Counted from the stretch's first letter, positions 27,717-36,953 are shown. The stretch: 64,000 nucleotides of DNA from CAIYTF01 sp963664845 (GCA_963664845.1 OY761615.1:682001-746000); one strand, 5' to 3'. Notes: generated by a model not told the origin, from the letters alone. Numbers and translations: made by a program.

Positions 27717-27951
27717 AAGTACTCAAAATGTGTTCGGCTAACTTTGTCCTGGAATCAAATCTGACTTTCAGATCCGCGGAAATCCGTTTCAATCGGTGTC
27801 ATCTCCCAACGGAATCCCGCTCTGCGGGGCGCGTATCCTTCTTGCTTATAAGACGCCCGGGAACAGAGAAAGATTCTTGAATTCTGGCAGGGCCAGTTAA
27901 AATGTTAATGATTTTTATTAAGTCCTCATCATTGGAATAAAAGAGGTTTAT

Positions 27952-29271
27952 ATGGTTGATCTTTCAGTTAATTGTGCAGGAATTAAATCACCCAATCCGT
28001 TCTGGCTGGCATCTGCGCCGCCTTCGAACTCAGCCTATCAGAATTGCAAGGCATTCGAACAGGGCTGGGGCGGCACGGTGTGGAAAACCATCGGTGAACC
28101 GGTGATGAATACCAGCAACCGGTACGGCGGCATCGATTACAATGGGCAGAAGCTCATGGGTCTCAATAACATTGAACTCATCAGCGACCGTAACATAGAA
28201 ACCAATTTGAAGGAAATTGCCGAAACAAAAAAACTTTGGCGTGACCGCGCCGTTATCGTCTCCCTCATGGTAGAATCAAAGCGCGAGGTATGGCATGAAT
28301 ATGTAAAACGTGCCGTGGACACGGGAGCAGACGGCCTGGAGCTTAATTTCGGCTGCCCGCATGGCATGAGTGAGCGCGGTATGGGTGCAGCAGTTGGCCA
28401 GGTTCCTGAATATTGCCAGATGATAACCGAATGGGTTATCGAAGCATCCACAATTCCTGTGCTGGTTAAACTGACACCCAATATCGGCAACATTCAAATG
28501 CCTGCACGCGCAGCCAAAGCAGCAGGCGCGCACGGTCTCTCGCTGATCAATACTATCAACAGTATTTCCGGTGTCGATCTCGACACGTTCGAAATAAAAC
28601 CAAACATTGGCGGCAAAGGCGGTCATGGCGGACTCGCTGGTCCCATTGTAAAACCCATTGCACTGAATTTACTGTCACAGGTTGCCATCGATAAAAGCGT
28701 TAATCTTCCACTCTCCGGCATTGGCGGCATCAGCAACTGGCGGGATGCGCTTGAATTCATTCTGCTTGGCGCAAGCAGTGTTCAGGTTTGCACCGCGGCA
28801 ATGCATCATGGTTTCCGCATTGTCAAGGACATGATCGAGGGACTCACCTTCTGGATGGAAGAGAAAGGGTTCACCTCACTCGATCAGGTGCGAGGAAAAT
28901 CATTGAACCGTATTGATGACTTTGGCAATTTAAATTTGTTGTACAAAACTGTTGCGCGTATTGATCAGGATAAATGTATTCATTGCAACCTTTGTTATAT
29001 TGCATGTGACGATACTGCGCATCAATGTATTGACCTCTCTCAGGAGAATGGACATGCAAAAACCGTGGTTCGTGAAGCGGATTGCGTTGGTTGCGATCTG
29101 TGTTCCATTGTTTGCCCGGTTGAGGGATGTATCTCTATGGTGCGCACCGATGACGGCACCGAAACAAAAACGTGGAATGAATTGATGAATGATTTTAAAC
29201 AACAGGATAAAACCCTTAATTGGGAAAATTTACGCGAATTCCAGCATAAGCATGGGATCGAAGTACATTAA
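27952..29271 (+). CDS. preA: NAD-dependent dihydropyrimidine dehydrogenase subunit PreA
   Basis: 439 residues. The FMN-binding dihydroorotate-dehydrogenase-like barrel (residues 1-310) contains NPFWLASAPPSNSAYQN, GADGLELNFGCPHGMSERGM and LSGIGGISNWRDALEF; the C-terminal ferredoxin part has two CxxC-xxCxxxC motifs (CIHCNLCYIAC and CVGCDLCSIVC) for two [4Fe-4S] clusters. This is the catalytic subunit that reduces the pyrimidine 5,6 double bond. The loop corresponding to the mammalian LACGQ reads AAVGQ, so the Cys used there as proton donor seems replaced by Val. The start has an AGAGGTTTAT leader. Confidence 0.92.
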   Translation: MVDLSVNCAGIKSPNPFWLASAPPSNSAYQNCKAFEQGWGGTVWKTIGEPVMNTSNRYGGIDYNGQKLMGLNNIELISDRNIETNLKEIAETKKLWRDRAVIVSLMVESKREVWHEYVKRAVDTGADGLELNFGCPHGMSERGMGAAVGQVPEYCQMITEWVIEASTIPVLVKLTPNIGNIQMPARAAKAAGAHGLSLINTINSISGVDLDTFEIKPNIGGKGGHGGLAGPIVKPIALNLLSQVAIDKSVNLPLSGIGGISNWRDALEFILLGASSVQVCTAAMHHGFRIVKDMIEGLTFWMEEKGFTSLDQVRGKSLNRIDDFGNLNLLYKTVARIDQDKCIHCNLCYIACDDTAHQCIDLSQENGHAKTVVREADCVGCDLCSIVCPVEGCISMVRTDDGTETKTWNELMNDFKQQDKTLNWENLREFQHKHGIEVH

Positions 29272-29309
29272 CACATAAATAAATTACATAGTATTATTAG
29301 GAGTCCGAT

Positions 29310-30698
29310 ATGTCACTGCTCATAAAAAACGGCAGGATTATTACAGCGGAACAGGATTATACCGCTGACATTTTTGTTGAAAATGAAAAGATCAGCATGA
29401 TTGGTCTTGAACTGAATATTGCAGCCGATACCGTATTAGATGCAAAAGGGAAATATGTTATTCCCGGCGGCATTGACGTGCACACGCACATGGATATGCC
29501 CTTCGGCGGAACAACCTCCAGCGACGATTTCGAAACCGGCACACGCGCTGCAGCGTTTGGCGGAACAACTACCATTGTTGACTTTGCCACCCAGGCCCGC
29601 GGAACCAAAATGCGCTCAGCCCTTGATGAATGGTTCCAAAAAGCACAGGGCAAGGCAACCATTGATTATGGATTTCACATGATCATCACCGATCTCCCCG
29701 ACGCCCACATGGAAGACATGACCGACATGGTTCGCGAAGGTGTGACCAGTTTCAAACTGTTCATGGCCTATCCAAATGCGCTCATGGTTGATGATGCAAC
29801 CATTTTCAAGGCAATGCAACACACCGGCACCACCGGTTCGCTCGTCTGCATGCACGCGGAGAACGGTGGAGTTATCGACCGGATCATAGCAAAAACGCTT
29901 GCCGATGGCAAAACAGACCCCATCTATCATGCGCTGTCCCGCCCAACCTCCGCAGAAGGCGAAGCAGTCAATCGTTCCATAGCGCTTGCAAAAATGGCGG
30001 GTGCTCCGGTGTATATTGTGCATCTCTCTTCAAATGACGGATTGGAAAAAGTTGCCGAAGCCCGTGACCGCGGTATTCCGGCTTTTGCTGAGACCTGCCC
30101 TCAATATTTGTTCCTCTCCCTGGATGACATGGGTAAACCGGGATTTGAAGATGCCAAATTGGTGTTCACTCCCCCGCTTCGTGAAAAATGGCACCAGGAA
30201 AAACTCTGGGGCGGCATCAGGAAAAATGCAGTACAGATTATTGCTACCGACCACTGCCCGTTTTGCTTCCACGAGCAAAAAGAAATGGGTCTCGGCGATT
30301 TCACAAAAATTCCCAACGGCGGTCCCGGTGTTGAACACCGCATGCAGCTCATCTATGATGGCGGCGTAAATCAAAAACGGATCAACCTGAACAGATGGGT
30401 TGAGATCACCTCAACCACTCCGGCAAAAATGTTTGGCATGTTCCCGCGCAAGGGCACCATTGCCCCCGGGTCGGATGCAGACATCGTTATCTGGGATCCC
30501 AATTTGGACTATACCATCTCAGCGCACACGCACCACATGCGCGTTGACTATTCCATGTTCGAAGGACGCAAAGTTAAAGGAAACGCCGAAGTTGTTATTT
30601 CCCGCGGCGAGGTTATTGTGAAAGACAATACCTTCCACGGAAAACAGGGACGCGGCAAATATATCAAACGCGGAACCTACGGCGCCGCCTGGTATTAA
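29310..30698 (+). CDS. hydA: dihydropyrimidinase (D-hydantoinase)
   Basis: 462 residues, the usual length. Amidohydrolase features: GGIDVHTHMDMPFGGTTSSD for the first metal, the carbamylated Lys in GVTSFKLFMAYP, HLSSNDGLEKVAEARDRG, ETCPQYL and the last metal-binding Asp in IATDHCPF. The enzyme opens dihydrouracil or dihydrothymine to the N-carbamoyl-beta-amino acid, supplying the ureidopropionase. It follows preA by 38 bases and ends before a strong terminator, so preA-hydA likely form one transcript. The leader is AGGAGTCCGAT. Confidence 0.93.
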   Translation: MSLLIKNGRIITAEQDYTADIFVENEKISMIGLELNIAADTVLDAKGKYVIPGGIDVHTHMDMPFGGTTSSDDFETGTRAAAFGGTTTIVDFATQARGTKMRSALDEWFQKAQGKATIDYGFHMIITDLPDAHMEDMTDMVREGVTSFKLFMAYPNALMVDDATIFKAMQHTGTTGSLVCMHAENGGVIDRIIAKTLADGKTDPIYHALSRPTSAEGEAVNRSIALAKMAGAPVYIVHLSSNDGLEKVAEARDRGIPAFAETCPQYLFLSLDDMGKPGFEDAKLVFTPPLREKWHQEKLWGGIRKNAVQIIATDHCPFCFHEQKEMGLGDFTKIPNGGPGVEHRMQLIYDGGVNQKRINLNRWVEITSTTPAKMFGMFPRKGTIAPGSDADIVIWDPNLDYTISAHTHHMRVDYSMFEGRKVKGNAEVVISRGEVIVKDNTFHGKQGRGKYIKRGTYGAAWY

Positions 30699-30714
30699 TA
30701 GCCATTAGTTCATC

Positions 30715-30767
30715 AGGCTGCCCAGGTAACAGCTTTCAAATCTTTTACATTGGGCAGCCTCTTTTTT
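30715..30767 (+). terminator. Rho-independent terminator after dihydropyrimidinase
   Basis: Stem aggctgccca (30715-30724) with tgggcagcct (30751-30760), perfectly paired, then a T run to about 30767. Confidence 0.85.
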
Positions 30768-30912
30768 CCCTTACTTCATTTTTCAGCAATGTGACTATTC
30801 ATCGGCTTGCCTTCCAGTCAGCCGCTTCTCCACTTATTAACCGGTACCAATAAAATCAGGAGCCTAAAACGTAGTTCGACATTTATTTCTTCCTAATCAG
30901 AAAGGAAAGACC

Positions 30913-32340
30913 ATGATTGAATATCAGAAATTCAACAGGCTTATTGAAACTGACATAAGCGATATTCAAGACAGCCCTCTCGCAAATGAGGATCTTGCCC
31001 CGACAAAATTGCAGCAACGTACCTGGGGAACCTATCACATAGCAGCCTTGTGGATCGGCATGAGTGTATGCATTCCAACTTACATGCTGGCCAGCGGCCT
31101 TATTGCAGGTGGCATGAGCTGGTTGCAGGCGCTTATTACTATTTCACTGGGTAATCTGATAGTGCTCATCCCCATGATACTTAACGCTCACGCCGGCACC
31201 AAATACGGCATTCCCTTTCCCATTCTCGCGAGGGCATCCTTCGGTGTTCTTGGATCAAACATTCCGGCAATCCTCCGTGCAATTGTTGCCTGCGGTTGGT
31301 TCGGCATTCAAACCTGGATTGGCGGACAGGCACTCAATTCGATGATAATTCTGCTGCTCCCCGGTTGGGCAATTTTCAGTTGGGGTCCGGGTGTGGGGTT
31401 CATCATCTTCTGGGCAATGAACGTTTATTTTATTGTTAACGGAACAGAATCCATCAAATGGCTTGAGTCGCTTGCGGCACCTTTCCTTATCATTATGGGA
31501 TTAGCCTTACTCTATTGGGCCTATAGCACCATAGGCGGCTTCGGCCCCATCTTTGCACAGCCAAGTAAATTTAAAACCACCGCTGAATTCTGGAAATTTT
31601 TTATTCCCTCGCTTACCGGCATGGTAGGCTTCTGGGCTACCCTTTCACTTAACATTCCGGATTTTACCCGGTACGCCAAAAGCCAGAAAGCACAGATGCA
31701 GGGCCAGGCTATCGGACTGCCGCCCACAATGGCACTCTTCGCGTTCATAGGTGTTGCAACCACTTCCGCAACTGTGGTCATTTTTGGCGAAGCCATCTGG
31801 GATCCGGTCATACTGCTTTCGAAGTTTCACAATCCCTTCATCATCATTCTTTCGTTGATATCGTTGCTGGTGGCCACGCTCACAACAAACATTGCGGCAA
31901 ATGTCGTTTCTCCTGCCAACGATTTTTCAAACCTCTTCCCCAAGAAGATCAACTTCGTGCGGGGCGGACTCATCACCGCCGTCACCGGCATTATCATGAT
32001 GCCCTGGCGGCTCCTCTCCGATTACAGCGCATACATATTCGGATGGCTTGTCGGCTATTCCGGTTTTCTTGGACCGATTGCAGGTGTACTTATCTGCGAT
32101 TATTTTATTGTCCGCAAAGGTGATTTGAACGTGCACGATCTCTATTTGCGCGGAGGTGAATACGAATTTTCAAAAGGCTATAACCCCAGGGCGCTCCTGG
32201 CTCTTGCATTCGGTATTATTGTCGCGATGGTCGGTCTCATCGTTCCCGGTTTGAGGATACTCTACGACTATGCCTGGTTCATCGGATTCTTTGTTGCCTT
32301 TGTGGCATATGGCGTTATGATGAAATCGGGTAGCAAATAA
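30913..32340 (+). CDS. NCS1-family nucleobase transporter
   Basis: 475 residues with about 12 hydrophobic helices. The family start motif LAPTKLQQRTWGTYHIAALW is clear, with the conserved GIPFPILARASFGVLGSN and LSLNIPDFTRYAK that line the substrate site in the Mhp1/hydantoin and uracil/allantoin permeases. It imports a nucleobase or a related hydantoin across the inner membrane with sodium or protons. It is the last gene of the block, behind its own promoter region after the terminator. AAGGAAAGACC precedes the ATG. It most likely supplies uracil/thymine for PreTA; allantoin, cytosine or hydantoins are alternatives. Confidence 0.9.
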   Translation: MIEYQKFNRLIETDISDIQDSPLANEDLAPTKLQQRTWGTYHIAALWIGMSVCIPTYMLASGLIAGGMSWLQALITISLGNLIVLIPMILNAHAGTKYGIPFPILARASFGVLGSNIPAILRAIVACGWFGIQTWIGGQALNSMIILLLPGWAIFSWGPGVGFIIFWAMNVYFIVNGTESIKWLESLAAPFLIIMGLALLYWAYSTIGGFGPIFAQPSKFKTTAEFWKFFIPSLTGMVGFWATLSLNIPDFTRYAKSQKAQMQGQAIGLPPTMALFAFIGVATTSATVVIFGEAIWDPVILLSKFHNPFIIILSLISLLVATLTTNIAANVVSPANDFSNLFPKKINFVRGGLITAVTGIIMMPWRLLSDYSAYIFGWLVGYSGFLGPIAGVLICDYFIVRKGDLNVHDLYLRGGEYEFSKGYNPRALLALAFGIIVAMVGLIVPGLRILYDYAWFIGFFVAFVAYGVMMKSGSK

Positions 32341-32506
32341 TCTTTTGCTTTACAGATCATGCGTAAAAGGTCATAACTACCGTGTCAAATGATTGGCTTT
32401 TATGGACCGGTATACACACTCAAGAGAACGCACTGCAATGGCCGCAATCAATTGCAGTGCTATTCTCAGAAGATTATTGAATACCAACATTTGGTGTAAT
32501 TCTATT

Positions 32507-32678
32507 AGACCCAGCGGACCGATATGTGCATAGCAGGAAATCATGAGGCTCAGCGGGCCGATACGTGTATAGAAAACAACAGTTCACAGGCGATTAAAGA
32601 GCTCCATCGGAGCGGCATGTGAATAGAACCCAGCAACACCAATATTATAAGAGGCCGAGCGAGTCGATATGCACATAG
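32507..32678. repeat. four degenerate units of a short dispersed repeat
   Basis: Units at about 32507, 32545, 32598 and 32651, each about 27-31 bp, share the core 'c(c/t)-agcgg-(g/a)-ccgatatgtg-(c/t)atag'. Starts are 38, 53 and 53 bp apart. This matches, from memory, a short repeat common between genes of Bacteroidota. Because spacers are not unique and units diverge, it is not CRISPR. Confidence 0.6.
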
Positions 32679-32789
32679 TTTCCCATAGAGCAAAATAAAA
32701 ATATCCCAGCTGTTTGTACAGGTTGGTGTAGGTCTATTGGTCGGATTGAGCAACGGGAAATGCCCGTTGCAGAGTACAGGGTTGGGGTG

Positions 32790-32953
32790 ACTGTGAACGG
32801 GTGAGGGTCTGAGCGTTCATAGTTGAAGGGGGAAATGTTGCGAAAATGAATCAAAAACGCATACTATGAACGGTTGAGGGTCTGAGCGTTCATAGTGTTC
32901 ATAGTTGGAGGGGGAAATGTTGTGAAAATGAATCAAAAACGCATACTATGAAC
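32790..32953. repeat. tandem duplication of about 72-82 bp with inverted arms
   Basis: Copy A 32790-32861, copy B 32862-32943, then the first 10 bp of a third copy. Each copy contains the inverted arms actatgaacg and cgttcatagt (copy A with one change) that can form a stem-loop, followed by ggggaaatgttg. Copy B has an extra 9-bp repeat of the second arm. Could be binding sites (iteron-like) or a decayed mobile element end. Confidence 0.65.
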
Positions 32954-32988
32954 GATGTGAACACTTTTTGGTGTTTTTATTTTCCGGA

Positions 32989-33987
32989 TTATAAGTCGTC
33001 CCACTCTGTTAGCTGATAGCACCCGAACCGGGGTGATTTTACGAGTCCGGCAATGAGAAGCTTTTTGAGAAGCTGAGATACAAGATTACGGCTTTTGCCC
33101 AGCTTATCGGCTATCTCACTTACCGTCATGATATGTTTACCGTTGTCACAGAGGATGTGCAGGATATCCTGTCGTTCGGGGGAAGCCGTGCAGTATTTGC
33201 CTTCGAGAGAGACGGACCATCGCCAGGTGCGCTTATTGAAGAGGCACGGGAGGTGGGTGTCGGGGATGTCCCTGCCCTGAATATGGATGCTGCTGCTTTT
33301 AACGTCATCGGCGTTGCCTGTTGTTTCCAGCAGGATGGTGACATCAGCGAGTGCAAAGAGGCCGGGAGCGCCGGAGAAGGTATCCTGATCGTCATCGACG
33401 CTGTTCTTTTTGGAGTGATGGATGAAGAGGATGCAGATGCCGTGTTCGAGGGCGAAGCGCTGCATGATGGCAAGGCGTTCAAAGTCATCCATGTGCCACC
33501 TTTCCCTGTTTTGTTTGTCTTTTGCCAAGGCACGCTGGAGAGTATCGAATATGATGAGTTTTATTTCGGGGACTTTTTTGAGTACCGTTTCAAGAAATTC
33601 GGCACAGTCGTTTGTGAGGCGGGGAAAGTCGAGTGTGCCGGTGCCGGTTGCGTCCGAGCCTGAAACCCGCTCCGGGAAAATGAGTCCGGGGTTGCATGAT
33701 TTGCCGGGCAGGGCTTTGCTTAGCATTTGCGTGCGGCTTTGCATGCGCTGGAAGGAGTCCTCATAGGGCACATAGAGAACGCAAGCGGGATTGGAGGGGA
33801 AGAAATCGAGTACTCTTCGGCCACGGGTGATGCTGATGGCCATGTTGAGTGCGAGGAAGCTCTTGCCGGATTTGGGTCGGCCCGCGAGAATGCAGAGGCC
33901 CTGCGGCAGAAGGTTGTTTACGAGCCAGGTGACAGGAGGCAGTGACTGGTTCACCAGTTCGGTATCGTGAATGAATATGAAAGCCAT
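32989..33987 (-). CDS. RepA-like AAA ATPase with C-terminal winged helix
   Basis: About 332 residues. A RecA-type (AAA_25) fold: Walker A AGRPKSGKSFLAL (about residue 35), Walker B LIIFDTLQRAL and the sensor LFIHHSKK; the C-terminus has a helix-turn-helix EIADKLGKSRNLVSQLLKKL. This resembles hexameric replication helicases such as RepA of IncQ plasmids and phage-encoded homologues, so it may come from a plasmid or phage. No initiator or recombinase gene lies next to it, so it is probably a stranded gene. The ATG at 33987 has GGAGAAAAATAACC; the frame can be extended 34 codons but without a signal. Repeats lie downstream and a cluster of GTGCA words upstream. Confidence 0.75.
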   Translation of the reverse strand: MAFIFIHDTELVNQSLPPVTWLVNNLLPQGLCILAGRPKSGKSFLALNMAISITRGRRVLDFFPSNPACVLYVPYEDSFQRMQSRTQMLSKALPGKSCNPGLIFPERVSGSDATGTGTLDFPRLTNDCAEFLETVLKKVPEIKLIIFDTLQRALAKDKQNRERWHMDDFERLAIMQRFALEHGICILFIHHSKKNSVDDDQDTFSGAPGLFALADVTILLETTGNADDVKSSSIHIQGRDIPDTHLPCLFNKRTWRWSVSLEGKYCTASPERQDILHILCDNGKHIMTVSEIADKLGKSRNLVSQLLKKLLIAGLVKSPRFGCYQLTEWDDL

Positions 33988-34034
33988 GGTTATTTTTCTC
34001 CATTTGTTATATCGGATATATATACGGCTAAAAT

Positions 34035-34110
34035 AGTGTTGTGCAACGTATGTGTCAATTGCATGAGTGCAGTGCATGGTGCAGTGCACAACGTAGTGCG
34101 GCGTGCACGA
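34035..34110 (-). promoter_or_regulatory. cluster of GTGCA-type words upstream of the RepA-like gene
   Basis: Between 34035 and 34110 the words gttgtgcaac, cagtgcatggtgcagtgcac and acgtagtgcggcgtgcac crowd together: six copies of gtgc or its complement in 75 bp, several overlapping palindromes. This looks like a protein-binding array (operator or iteron-like) controlling the ATPase gene. Confidence 0.35.
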
Positions 34111-34341
34111 CCATTGATTGCGCTGATTTTTTAAAATGAAGAGGATTTTTTTTGATTACACTGAGTATTCTAGAGCGGGAATCGCAGATATGTGAAATCT
34201 ATCCCACTTTCATCAAAAGTGATTATTTCTGCAAATAAAGCTCAATATTCAACGAATAAGTCACTTTCCTTTTTTTATTATCATTTTTTTTCTACTTTTA
34301 ATACAATAATAAAAAAACTTTCCCTTCCTTTATTTCATGTT

Positions 34342-35595
34342 ATGATATTAAAAACTGTTGTTGGCATTATATTCATATCCGTGATCTCTTTCGCTCAGCC
34401 TGCTTTCAAAAATCAGGCCATTGAGGATATTCTCAAACTTCCCGAAAATCAGATCAACCTCCTGCAAGCGTCCCTTGTCCTCGCTAAGGATTTTTATCCA
34501 AACCTTAAAGAGGAAAGTTTTGTGTATGTGATAGATTACTTGGCAAACAGGTTTCAATACTATTTTGGTAAATATACCGAACCGGAAGACCGCATCAGGG
34601 CCATGAATACCTACTTATATCGAAAAGGTTATTGGAATGATAGTGTCGTTTTTTGTTATGACGACGACGATTTACATGCATCAAAGCTTGACAATAAATT
34701 CATAAACGGGTATCTCGCTTCAAAAAAGGGATCGTGCATAACCATGCCAATGTTATATATGCTGCTTGGTGAAAAGCTTGGCTATCCGATTGCTGCAGTT
34801 CGTTCTCCTAAACATTTTTTCGTTCGGTATATTGCCGATCCAAAAGACAGTAAATTTAAAGCGAACATTGAAGCCACCAATGGTGGCGGTTATATGTCAG
34901 ATAAACGATATAAAAGCGATGTTTTAATACCCGATAAAGCCATTAAAAATGGCGTCTATTTGCGTACTCTTTCCAAAAAAGAATATATCGCTTCATTACT
35001 TCTGGACAATGCCTGTGAATGGGCTGACCGGAAGGAGTATCAAAAATCCGATTACTATTTGTCTCTTTCAATAAAATATGATTCTACTTTTTCAGAGGCA
35101 TATTGGAATTATGGAATAACGGCCTTTTGGGAAGCGAGACAGCTGGAAGATGAACTATGGGAAGCCAAACAGTCTCGAATTAAAAACTACTATGCTTCTT
35201 TAGAAAATGAACCGAATCAGCCTCCGACGCCAGTACAAAACTATCAGGACATAGGGGTGATCCGGCAAAACAATAACAATCTTGGCATTGGAGAGTCTTT
35301 AGTTCCCAAACTTCCGGATAATAATTATTTACGTTCCGCAAATATTCCCCAAATTGATAACACTAATAATAATAATCGTAAACTGATTAACCAGACTCTG
35401 CGCGAGTCGGAAGTGGTCGAAGACCTCAAAGAACTTGATAAACAATATGAAAAAATTATTTTGGCTAAATTATCTATATACAGAGAATACAAGAAAAAAG
35501 CCGAAGACCTTGGAATTGTTCATAAGTTTTCTATGCAATTCTTTCTAAGGCAAGCTGAAAGCATTAAAAAATTTAAACTCAATGGAGGATACTGA
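34342..35595 (+). CDS. secreted transglutaminase-like (SirB1/Tgl-fold) protein with TPR-like tail
   Basis: About 417 residues. Signal peptide MILKTVVGIIFISVISFAQ, then a segment matching the SirB1-N/transglutaminase_9 core: FINGYLASKKGSCITMPMLY with Cys, then AAVRSPKHFFVRYI with His. The middle has TPR-like helices (SDYYLSLSIKYDSTF) and a long linker rich in Asn and Pro; the end is a coiled segment (KKAEDLGIVHKFSMQFFLRQ). The first in-frame codon of the frame is further upstream, but the ATG at 34342 starts a clear signal peptide. Its last 96 bp are repeated ahead of the second Rhs-tip gene at 36987, marking a duplication. The catalytic role is unproven. Confidence 0.65.
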   Translation: MILKTVVGIIFISVISFAQPAFKNQAIEDILKLPENQINLLQASLVLAKDFYPNLKEESFVYVIDYLANRFQYYFGKYTEPEDRIRAMNTYLYRKGYWNDSVVFCYDDDDLHASKLDNKFINGYLASKKGSCITMPMLYMLLGEKLGYPIAAVRSPKHFFVRYIADPKDSKFKANIEATNGGGYMSDKRYKSDVLIPDKAIKNGVYLRTLSKKEYIASLLLDNACEWADRKEYQKSDYYLSLSIKYDSTFSEAYWNYGITAFWEARQLEDELWEAKQSRIKNYYASLENEPNQPPTPVQNYQDIGVIRQNNNNLGIGESLVPKLPDNNYLRSANIPQIDNTNNNNRKLINQTLRESEVVEDLKELDKQYEKIILAKLSIYREYKKKAEDLGIVHKFSMQFFLRQAESIKKFKLNGGY

Positions 35596-35789
35596 AATGA
35601 AAAGAATCTCATTATTATTTTTACTTTTATTCGCGTTTTCAGCTCAATCAAATTTTGCAGGTCGATATTATGACGCGGCAATCGGTCGTTGGCTAACCGT
35701 CGATCCAAGGTCACATTTAAGGCCTGGGTTATCACCGTATAATTATTGCCAGAATAATCCACTAAATCGAATTGACCCCGATGGGAAAA
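35501..35789. repeat. direct repeat A, copy 1 (gene end plus Rhs tip start)
   Basis: Covers the end of the transglutaminase-like gene and the first 190 bases of the Rhs-tip gene; matches 36987-37275 with scattered changes, offset about 1.49 kb. Confidence 0.75.
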
Positions 35790-36382
35790 TTGATTGGCCT
35801 CTTAAAGGCGTTCAGGCTGTAAATAAAAGAGATGCGCCGAATGGCGGTTATGGCCAAAATAATACTATTGTTAGGACTTCTTTATGGAGAGATACCGACA
35901 GGCCTCCTGGAGCCACTAACCCACATATTGGTATTGACTATCGCGCTGCGGTTGGAACTCCGTTTTATAGCTTGGGAGCTGGAACAGTTAAGGCAATTGG
36001 AACGACTTCAAAGGGGATTAATTATGTCTCAGTGCAATATAAAAATGGCGATGTTGTAAGGTTTATGCATATTGAAGGGGTGTCATCAGGTCTGGGGGTT
36101 GGTCAACAAGTTGCTGAAGGACAAGTTCTCGGTACAACAGGAAGCTCTGGTACTAAAAGTGCACATCTTCACATTGATGCAACGAACAGTGATGGCGAGA
36201 AAGTAAATCCTGAAGCTATTAATTATGGTGAAAAGACCAATGCTGAGTTCTTTGGTGACCCATCTGCTACGACTACAACTCCGCCGCCTGCCCCATCTAC
36301 TCCCACGGAACCTACTCAGGATATTTCAAATAATACATGCCAACCTGATGCAACAGCGACAAAGAAAGAGGAACCAAAATAG
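35597..36382 (+). CDS. Rhs-core tip fused to an M23 metallopeptidase domain, secreted
   Basis: About 261 residues. Signal peptide MKRISLLFLLLFAFSAQS, then only the last part of an Rhs repeat core (RYYDAAIGRWLTVDPRSHL, then SPYNYCQNNPLNRIDPDGK, about residues 22-62). Next comes an M23/LysM-type peptidase domain (GIDYRAAVGTPFYSLGAGTV, with H in HIGID and HLHID as zinc ligands, about 112 and 191) and a Thr/Pro-rich tail. Rhs cores normally end large toxins; here the tip stands alone on a signal peptide. M23 domains cleave peptidoglycan cross-bridges, so it may act as an effector or wall enzyme. GGAGG precedes the ATG by 8 bases. Confidence 0.8.
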   Translation: MKRISLLFLLLFAFSAQSNFAGRYYDAAIGRWLTVDPRSHLRPGLSPYNYCQNNPLNRIDPDGKIDWPLKGVQAVNKRDAPNGGYGQNNTIVRTSLWRDTDRPPGATNPHIGIDYRAAVGTPFYSLGAGTVKAIGTTSKGINYVSVQYKNGDVVRFMHIEGVSSGLGVGQQVAEGQVLGTTGSSGTKSAHLHIDATNSDGEKVNPEAINYGEKTNAEFFGDPSATTTTPPPAPSTPTEPTQDISNNTCQPDATATKKEEPK

Positions 36383-36383
36383 T

Positions 36384-36953
36384 ATGAGAAAAACAAGTAA
36401 TTTTTTATTTAAAATACTTTTATTTGTATTTATCGCTTCTAACTATGACTCTTCCCTTTTTGCAATGGCGAGAAATGATTCTACTCAGTGTATAGAAAAT
36501 GCTGAGGAAATTGCAAGAATACTCGGTAAAGATATTGTTAAGTTAGGGAAAGAAGTCGCTGGTTATAGTACAAAGGATACAATTTTAATTGATGATGAAG
36601 ACGTACAATGGAAAGGTAAAGTGTTTTATAAAAATGGCGATCGCTCTTTTATGGCAGAAGTGAATTGGCTTGATACTGTTCATATCAGCAGAATAACCAT
36701 ATTTTCCAAAAATATCTGTACAAAGAATAAAATTCACATTGGGCTATCATTCGGTGCAATGAAAGATCATGTTAGCAAATTAATTCCTTCAGTCCCGGAT
36801 GGATATTTCTGTTTGAGAGACAAGGATGACAAGAGAATAAATTATTGGTTTAATATTGATAAATACAAAAAGCTTGGAGAAGGACTTTTCATTTTTTCTA
36901 AAATCCCAAAGAATATAATAGTTGAAAGTATTGTTATTGACGATAAAAAGTAA
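36384..36953 (+). CDS. hypothetical secreted protein, candidate immunity partner
   Basis: 189 residues. A signal peptide (ILLFVFIASNYDSSLFAM) is followed by an alpha/beta body without a known motif; 'IGLSFGAMKDHVSKLIPS' is the only slightly family-like stretch. It starts one base after the stop of the M23-containing tip gene, so the two are co-transcribed, which is how effector/immunity pairs are commonly arranged; both would act in the envelope. Immunity role is inferred from position only. Confidence 0.55.
   Translation: MRKTSNFLFKILLFVFIASNYDSSLFAMARNDSTQCIENAEEIARILGKDIVKLGKEVAGYSTKDTILIDDEDVQWKGKVFYKNGDRSFMAEVNWLDTVHISRITIFSKNICTKNKIHIGLSFGAMKDHVSKLIPSVPDGYFCLRDKDDKRINYWFNIDKYKKLGEGLFIFSKIPKNIIVESIVIDDKK

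Larger units (their letters stand above)
32341..32988. other. intergenic region rich in repeats
   Basis: About 650 bases between the transporter and the AAA ATPase gene, both of which run towards it. It contains a four-unit repeat (32507-32678) and a tandem duplication with palindromes (32790-32953), annotated separately, and no frame I can support. Confidence 0.6.

Noticed and set aside
32507..32678. CRISPR-like spacing of four short repeats
   Set aside because: Units diverge at many positions, spacing changes from 38 to 53 bp, and there are no cas genes.
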